Origin: Achromobacter sp. HZ34
GTDB lineage: Bacteria; Pseudomonadota; Gammaproteobacteria; Burkholderiales; Burkholderiaceae_B
Direction of reading: 5' to 3'
Length of the DNA: 64,000 nucleotides
NCBI RefSeq assembly: GCF_002209485.1
Contig: NZ_NJIX01000009.1
Span: forward strand, 124,001-188,000
Below are positions 59,426 through 64,000 of this stretch, in pieces. The notes under the pieces were generated by a model. That model worked only from the letters and a program-made list of their open reading frames with translations, was not told the origin of the DNA and searched no databases. The first letter of the stretch is position 1. Each line of letters opens with the position of its first letter. The translations under genes and the position numbers were made by a program.

Positions 59426-59956
59426 ATGGCCAAGAAAGAAAGCATGCAGAAGCGGTTGCAGAAAGTGCGTCCGCCCCGCGTCCAACTGACTTATGACGTC
59501 GAGAAGGGCGATGCCATCGAGAAGAAGGAACTGCCCTTCGTCGTGGGCGTCGTCGGTGACTTCAGCGCCCAGTCCGAAGCCGAACTGCCGCGCCTGAAGG
59601 ACCGCAAGTTCGTCAATGTCGACGTCGACAACTTCGACGACGTCATGCGTGGCCTGGAGCCGCGCGCGGCTTACCGCGTCAAGAACGAGCTGACGGACGA
59701 AGGCGGTACCTTCGGCGTCGATCTCAAGTTCCGTTCCATCGAGGACTTCCGTCCGGAAGCGGTGGTGCAGCAGGTCGAGCCTCTGCAGAAATTGCTGGAG
59801 ATCCGCACCAAGCTGGCCGACCTGCGCAACAAGCTGGCCGGCAATGACAAGCTGGAAGACCTGCTGGGTGAAGTGCTGACCAATACGGAAAAGCTCACTC
59901 AGCTGACGAACGAAGCCGCTGCGAAGGGTGGCGACAAGGGAGACAAGCATGAGTAA
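59426..59956 (+). CDS. tssB: TssB (VipA/ImpB), contractile sheath small subunit
   Basis: This 176-residue protein has the family start (SMQKRLQKVRPPRVQLTYDVE) followed by LPFVVGVVGDFSAQSEAELPRLKDRKFVNVD. The C-terminal half includes PLQKLLEIRTKLADLRNKLAGND and DLLGEVLTN. TssB pairs with TssC to build the sheath whose contraction drives the tube. The gene overlaps tssC by 8 bases. Confidence 0.96.
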   Translation: MAKKESMQKRLQKVRPPRVQLTYDVEKGDAIEKKELPFVVGVVGDFSAQSEAELPRLKDRKFVNVDVDNFDDVMRGLEPRAAYRVKNELTDEGGTFGVDLKFRSIEDFRPEAVVQQVEPLQKLLEIRTKLADLRNKLAGNDKLEDLLGEVLTNTEKLTQLTNEAAAKGGDKGDKHE

Positions 59957-61445
59957 TGCTGCCGCCGCCCAAGCCAGCGCCGCCGGACAACAAGCCAGCG
60001 AAGACGTGGGCCTGCTCGACCAGATCGTCGAACAAAGCCGGGTCGCCAAATCCACCGCCGAGCACGACCGTGCCAAGGACCTGATCGGTGAACTGGCCCG
60101 CGAAGTGATGAAAGGCACCGTGGTGGTGTCCGACAATCTCTCGGCCATGCTGGACGCCCGCGTGGCCGAACTGGATCGCCTGATCTCGGCCCAGCTCAGC
60201 GAAGTGATGCACGCCCCCGAATTCCAGAAGCTGGAAAGCACCTGGCGCGGCCTGCACTACCTGTGCACGGAAAGCCAGACCGGCACCATGCTGAAGATCA
60301 AGGTGCTCAACGTCACCAAGCGCGATCTGGTGCGCGACTTCCAGACCGCCATCGATTTCGACCAGAGCCTGATGTTCAAGAAGGTGTACGAAGAAGAATT
60401 CGGCACCTTCGGCGGTTCGCCTTTCGGCGCGCTGCTGGGCAACTTCGAGATGACGCGCCAGCCGGAGGACATGTACTTCATCGAACAGATGTCGCACGTG
60501 GCTGCTGCCGCCCATGCCCCGTTCATCGCCTCGGCGTCGCCCGAACTGCTGGGCCTGGACAGCTTCGCCGACCTGGGCAAGCCGCGTGACCTGGCCAAGG
60601 TGTTCGACACCGTCGAATACACCAAGTGGCGCAGCTTCCGCGATTCCGAGGATTCGCGTTACGTCGGCCTGACCATGCCGCGTTTCCTTGGCCGCCTGCC
60701 TTACGATCCCAAGGAAGGCACGTCCGTCGAAGGCTTCAACTTCGTCGAGGAAGTCGACGGCACCGACCATTCCAAATACTTGTGGTGCAACGCCGTGTGG
60801 GCCTTCGGCGCGCGCCTGACGTCGGCTTTCTCGGACTTCGGCTGGTGCGCCGCCATCCGCGGCGTGGAAGGCGGCGGCCTGGTGGAGAACCTGCCGACCC
60901 ACACCTTCAAGACCGACGACGGCGAAGTTGCGCTGAAGTGCCCGACCGAGATCGCCATCACCGACCGTCGCGAAAAGGAATTGAGCGACCTGGGCCTGAT
61001 CCCGCTGGTGCACTGCAAGAATTCCGACTACGCCGCTTTCTTCGGCGCGCAGTCGGTGCAGAAGCCGAAGAAATACAACACCGACAGCGCCAACGCCAAC
61101 GCGGTACTGTCGGCGCAGCTGCAATACATCTTCTCGGTATCGCGCGTGGCGCATTACCTGAAGGCCATGATGCGCGACAAGATCGGCAGTTTCGCGTCGC
61201 CGCAATCGGTCGAAAGTTTTCTGAATCGCTGGGTGTCGCAATACGTCTTGCTCGACGACAACGCCACCCAGGAGCAGAAAGCGCAGTTCCCGCTGCGCGA
61301 AGCATCCATCCAGGTCGCCGAAGTTCCAGGCCGCCCGGGTGTGTTCCGTGCAGTGGCGTTCCTGCGCCCGCACTTCCAATTGGACGAACTGTCCATTTCT
61401 CTGCGGCTGGTGGCCGAGCTGCCGTCGCAAGCCCAGAAATCCTGA
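59949..61445 (+). CDS. tssC: TssC (VipB/ImpC), contractile sheath large subunit
   Basis: This 498-residue protein starts at ATG 59949, preceded by AGGGAGA and overlapping the end of tssB. Core motifs are FQKLESTWRGLHYL, FGTFGGSPFGALLG, WRSFRDSEDSRYVGLTMPRFLGRLPY, FNFVEEVDG and the C-terminal FRAVAFLRPHFQLDELSISLRLVAELP. These match the sheath handle and core. Coupled translation ensures equimolar TssB and TssC. Confidence 0.96.
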   Translation: MSNAAAAQASAAGQQASEDVGLLDQIVEQSRVAKSTAEHDRAKDLIGELAREVMKGTVVVSDNLSAMLDARVAELDRLISAQLSEVMHAPEFQKLESTWRGLHYLCTESQTGTMLKIKVLNVTKRDLVRDFQTAIDFDQSLMFKKVYEEEFGTFGGSPFGALLGNFEMTRQPEDMYFIEQMSHVAAAAHAPFIASASPELLGLDSFADLGKPRDLAKVFDTVEYTKWRSFRDSEDSRYVGLTMPRFLGRLPYDPKEGTSVEGFNFVEEVDGTDHSKYLWCNAVWAFGARLTSAFSDFGWCAAIRGVEGGGLVENLPTHTFKTDDGEVALKCPTEIAITDRREKELSDLGLIPLVHCKNSDYAAFFGAQSVQKPKKYNTDSANANAVLSAQLQYIFSVSRVAHYLKAMMRDKIGSFASPQSVESFLNRWVSQYVLLDDNATQEQKAQFPLREASIQVAEVPGRPGVFRAVAFLRPHFQLDELSISLRLVAELPSQAQKS

Positions 61446-61490
61446 GCTTGGACACCGTCGACCATGCCCGTTCACACTTAGAGGAAAGCG

Positions 61491-61994
61491 ATGAAGGACA
61501 TCTACATCAAGTTCGGCAATCCCGCCCTGAAAGGCGAGTCGCAGGACAAGGACCACGCGGACTGGATCGAAGCCAGCTCCTGGCACCACGAAATCATCCA
61601 GCCCCGTTCGGCCACCGCGTCGACCTCGGGCGGCCATACCGCCGAGCGCTGCGATCACGGCGAAATGGTGTTCGGCAAGGACCTGGACGTGGTCAGCCCG
61701 CTGCTGTATCAGCACGCTTCGGGCGGCACCACCTTCGATGAAGTCACGGTCGACTTCATGCGCGCCGATGGCGAAGGCAACCGGGTCAAGTACCTGGAAG
61801 TGAAGATGAAGTACGTCATCATCGCCCGCGTCGCACCGCAGATCGTCGGCGAAGGCGTGCCCACCGAAACGCTGTCGCTGAAGTACGCCGCCGTGCAGTG
61901 GAAGTACACCCAGCAGAAGATCGGCGGCAACCAGGGCGGCAACTCGCAGGGCGCCTGGAGCCTGACCAAGAACGACAAGACTTACTCGGCCTGA
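61491..61994 (+). CDS. hcp: Hcp (TssD), T6SS inner-tube protein
   Basis: This 167-residue protein has the Hcp pattern DIYIKFGNPALKGESQDKDHADWIEASSWHH begins near 2, then GEMVFGKDLDVVSPLLYQHAS and VKYLEVKMKYVIIARVAPQ. Hcp hexamers stack into the tube and can bind small effectors. A strong ribosome binding site (AGAGGAAAGCG) and a terminator directly downstream suggest high expression. Confidence 0.96.
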   Translation: MKDIYIKFGNPALKGESQDKDHADWIEASSWHHEIIQPRSATASTSGGHTAERCDHGEMVFGKDLDVVSPLLYQHASGGTTFDEVTVDFMRADGEGNRVKYLEVKMKYVIIARVAPQIVGEGVPTETLSLKYAAVQWKYTQQKIGGNQGGNSQGAWSLTKNDKTYSA

Positions 61995-62015
61995 TCGGCA
62001 GCGCTGATACCGAGG

Positions 62016-62049
62016 GAGACTGTGGCCCCGCGGGGCTGCAGTCTCTTTT
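62016..62049 (+). terminator. Strong intrinsic terminator between hcp and tssE
   Basis: GAGACTG (62016-62022) pairs with CAGTCTC (62039-62045); inside, GCCCC pairs with GGGGC. A TTTT run follows at 62046-62049. It lies in the 72-bp gap after hcp, so it would let hcp mRNA exceed the downstream baseplate genes. Confidence 0.85.
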
Positions 62050-62066
62050 GATTTCACGGGAGCGGT

Positions 62067-62552
62067 ATGAAGGGATTCGAGCCCAGTCTGTTCGACAAGC
62101 TCTTCGGCGTCGAAGGTGAAACACCGCATGCCCTGCGCCGGTTGTCGGTGGAGGAGATGAAGGACACGGTGGCGCGCGACATGGAGGCCCTGCTGAACAC
62201 CCGCATGGTGTTCACGGAGGAGACCCTGAAGCGTCTGCCGGAATGCCAGCGTTCGGTGCTGACGTACGGGCTGGCGGATTTTTCCGGCTTGAGCCTGGCC
62301 AGCCACTACGACCGCGAGCTGATCTGCCGCTCGCTGGAGCAGGCCATTGCGCGGCACGAACCGCGCTTGTCGCAGGTGCGCGTCATGTTGCTGGTCGACA
62401 GCCGCGCCACGTCGGTGCTGTATTTCGCCATCAACGCCATGCTGGAAGTGGGGCCGGCGCACGAGCCGGTGACGTTCGACGCCACGTTGCAGCCATCCAC
62501 GCTGCAGTATTCGGTCAGCAAGGGCTGGGCCAAGACCGCGGTCGCCGCCTGA
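62067..62552 (+). CDS. tssE: TssE, T6SS baseplate protein (gp25-like)
   Basis: This 161-residue baseplate protein resembles phage gp25: FEPSLFDKLFGVE, VARDMEALLNTRM, VLTYGLADFSGLSLASHYDRELICRSLEQAIARHEPRLSQVRVML begins near 68. It joins TssF, TssG and TssK in the baseplate wedges. It starts at ATG 62067 behind GGGAGCGG and lies just after the terminator. Confidence 0.93.
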   Translation: MKGFEPSLFDKLFGVEGETPHALRRLSVEEMKDTVARDMEALLNTRMVFTEETLKRLPECQRSVLTYGLADFSGLSLASHYDRELICRSLEQAIARHEPRLSQVRVMLLVDSRATSVLYFAINAMLEVGPAHEPVTFDATLQPSTLQYSVSKGWAKTAVAA

Positions 62553-62591
62553 CGGGCGCCAGCGACCGCCACGGCCCGGGGGGAAGGGAGT

Positions 62592-64000
62592 ATGGAAGAC
62601 CTGTTGCCGTATTACGAACGCGAGCTGAATTTCTTGCGCAGCTCGTCGCGCGATTTCGCCCAGCGCTATCCCAAGATCGCGTCGCGCCTGGGCCTGTCGG
62701 CCGAGAACAGCGAAGACCCGCATGTCGAACGCATGATCGAGTCCTTCGCGCTGCTGGGCGCGCGCATCAACAAGAAGCTGGACGACGATTACCCCGAATT
62801 CACCGAAGCCTTGTTCGAGGTGCTGTACCCGCATTACCTGCGGCCGTTTCCCTCGTGCTCGGTGGCGTATTTCGACGTCGGCCAGGTGGCGGCGCAACTC
62901 AGCGCACCGGCGCGCATCGCCCGCGGCACTGAACTGAAGTCGCACCCGGTACGCGGCGTGGCCTGCCGTTTTCGCACGGTCTACGACGTCACCTTGCTGC
63001 CGGTGGCCATCGGCGATGTCAGCTACGTCAGCAGCGCCAATGCCCCGGTCGGCAATCTGCCCGCCGGTGTGACGGGGCGCCTGTCGATACGCCTGGAATG
63101 CCTGGGCGAGGCGATGAACTTCGCCACCTTGCCCGCGGGCAAGCTGCGCGTCTACCTGCATGGCGAACCTTCTTTCGTGGCCGCCTTGCGCGACTGCCTG
63201 TTCCTGCGCACGGCCGCCGCCTACGTGGAATCGCGGCCGGGCCGCTGGGACGCCGTCACGGGAATCCCCATCCGCGAAGTGGGCCTGGCCGACGACGAAG
63301 CCCTGATCGACTATCCCGCGCGCTCGCATCCGGCTTACCGGCTGCTGGCCGAACACTTCGTCTTCGCGGAAAAGTTCAACTTCTTCGATATCGATCTGCA
63401 GGCCTTGCGCGGGGCCGTGGGTAGCGCACGCGCCTTCACCCTGCATCTGCCGGTGCGCGGCGTGCGTGCCGACTCCAATACCGCGCGCCTGCTGGAAAGC
63501 GTGGGCACGGACAATCTGCGGCTGGGCTGCACGCCGGTGGTCAACCTGTTCAACCAGCGTGCCGATCCGATCCGCGTCACGCACATGGCGGCGTCCTATC
63601 CGGTGGTTGCCGATGCGCGGCGCGCTTACGGCTACGACATCTACGCCATCGAGCGCGTGCGCCAGGTGCGCCAGAGCGCACAGGGCGAGTCGGTGGTCGA
63701 ATTCCGCCCCTTCTATTCCCTGCAGCATGGCGATACGCCCGAAGGTGCCGGCCACTACTGGACGGCGCGCCGTGACGAGCTGGTGGCGCAACGCAGTCCT
63801 GGCTACGAAACCGAGATTTCCCTGGTCGACATCGATTTCGATCCGTCGGTGCCGCAAGTCGAGACCTTGAGCATCGACCTGACCTGCACCAACCGCGACC
63901 TGCCGGCGCAATTGGCGGCCGGCCAGCCGGGCGGCGACCTGTTCCTGGAAGGCGGCACGGTGGCGCGCGCCATCCGCATGTTGCGCCGGCCTACCCACAG
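62592..64000 (+). CDS. tssF: TssF, T6SS baseplate protein (5' part, runs off the window)
   Basis: About 469 codons from ATG 62592 (preceded by GGGAAGGGAG) are open to the right edge. The start MEDLLPYYERELNFLRSSS and the following FAQRYPKIASRLGLSAENSEDPHVERMIESFALL, DDYPEFTEALFEVLYPHYLRPFPSCS are diagnostic of TssF; later SVGTDNLRLGCTPVVNLF agrees. TssF2-TssG forms the wedge. tssG and clpV are expected just beyond the window. Confidence 0.95.
   Translation, partial: MEDLLPYYERELNFLRSSSRDFAQRYPKIASRLGLSAENSEDPHVERMIESFALLGARINKKLDDDYPEFTEALFEVLYPHYLRPFPSCSVAYFDVGQVAAQLSAPARIARGTELKSHPVRGVACRFRTVYDVTLLPVAIGDVSYVSSANAPVGNLPAGVTGRLSIRLECLGEAMNFATLPAGKLRVYLHGEPSFVAALRDCLFLRTAAAYVESRPGRWDAVTGIPIREVGLADDEALIDYPARSHPAYRLLAEHFVFAEKFNFFDIDLQALRGAVGSARAFTLHLPVRGVRADSNTARLLESVGTDNLRLGCTPVVNLFNQRADPIRVTHMAASYPVVADARRAYGYDIYAIERVRQVRQSAQGESVVEFRPFYSLQHGDTPEGAGHYWTARRDELVAQRSPGYETEISLVDIDFDPSVPQVETLSIDLTCTNRDLPAQLAAGQPGGDLFLEGGTVARAIRMLRRPTH

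Noticed and set aside
59895-63998. A 1367-codon open frame on the minus strand across tssB, tssC, hcp, tssE and tssF
   Set aside because: It is antisense to five well-supported T6SS genes, its protein is a featureless His/Arg/Gln-rich translation, and long antisense frames are expected in high-GC DNA with strong third-position bias.
46537-64000. Prophage origin of the VgrG/Hcp/TssE-like genes
   Set aside because: tssM, tssL, tssJ, tssK, tagF and TssA are present and there are no capsid, terminase, holin or integrase genes, so this is a T6SS locus and not a phage tail.
1-64000. CRISPR arrays, tRNA or rRNA genes, insertion sequences
   Set aside because: No regularly spaced direct repeats, no cloverleaf with a CCA end, no rRNA-like sequence and no transposase or terminal inverted repeats were recognised while reading. 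Short in-frame microsatellites inside genes are not CRISPR repeats.

Overview
The window is high-GC DNA from a betaproteobacterium, most likely a Bordetella- or Achromobacter-like member of the Alcaligenaceae. The indications are two Bug-type (TctC) solute receptors, many LysR/GntR-controlled small catabolic operons, CaiB/BaiF CoA-transferases, FecIR iron signalling and a Bordetella/Burkholderia-style type VI secretion system (T6SS). Genus is an inference from gene content. I saw no rRNA, tRNA, CRISPR array, transposase or prophage integrase.

Region 1 (1-4.9 kb): the end of a LysR-type regulator, then an iron cell-surface signalling cassette read leftward (FecI-type sigma factor, FecR-type anti-sigma factor, TonB-dependent receptor with an STN signalling domain) with a Fur-box-like site over the start of fecI, and a small DUF2007/zinc-ribbon protein.

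Region 2 (4.9-12.8 kb): three tandem autotransporters with nearly interchangeable linker and beta-barrel halves but unrelated passengers. Each has the same two-block motif, GAAAC-N15/16-GTTACTGA, 69-76 bp before its start codon. I read this as a shared ECF-sigma-like promoter.

Region 3 (12.8-35.1 kb): metabolic cassettes. (a) A leftward operon of C-S lyase, amino-acid ABC transporter and zinc deacylase, opposite a LysR regulator, fits uptake and breakdown of N-acylated sulfur amino acids. (b) A rightward catabolic operon (Fe-dependent dehydrogenase, TauD-type dioxygenase, Bug receptor, FMN 2-hydroxy-acid oxidase, NTF2-like protein, FAH-family hydrolase), opposite a second LysR. (c) Hsp15, then the OhrR/Ohr peroxide pair. 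(d) A DNA-binding-domain/citrate-synthase fusion opposite a CoA-transferase. (e) A crotonase, Bug receptor and metallo-beta-lactamase-fold operon opposite a GntR regulator and a second CoA-transferase.

Region 4 (35.1-64 kb): a T6SS locus that runs off the right edge. Present are tssA, tssM, tssL, tssK, tssJ, tssB, tssC, hcp (tssD), tssE, the start of tssF, two vgrG genes, a PAAR gene, tagF, an OmpA-family protein, an M15 peptidoglycan peptidase, a TPR lipoprotein, a phospholipase D effector (Tle5-like) with a small membrane partner, and several poorly described proteins: a ketosynthase-like membrane protein, an 86-residue-scale PDGTY-repeat protein, and an Ala/Pro-rich membrane protein with a Cys-rich tail. 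tssG and clpV (tssH) are not in view and probably lie to the right.

In-frame simple repeats recur inside coding genes (15-bp units in autotransporter 1, 12-bp units in the Fe-dehydrogenase, Asn-Asn-Gly units in a T6SS protein), suggesting slippage-prone variation.
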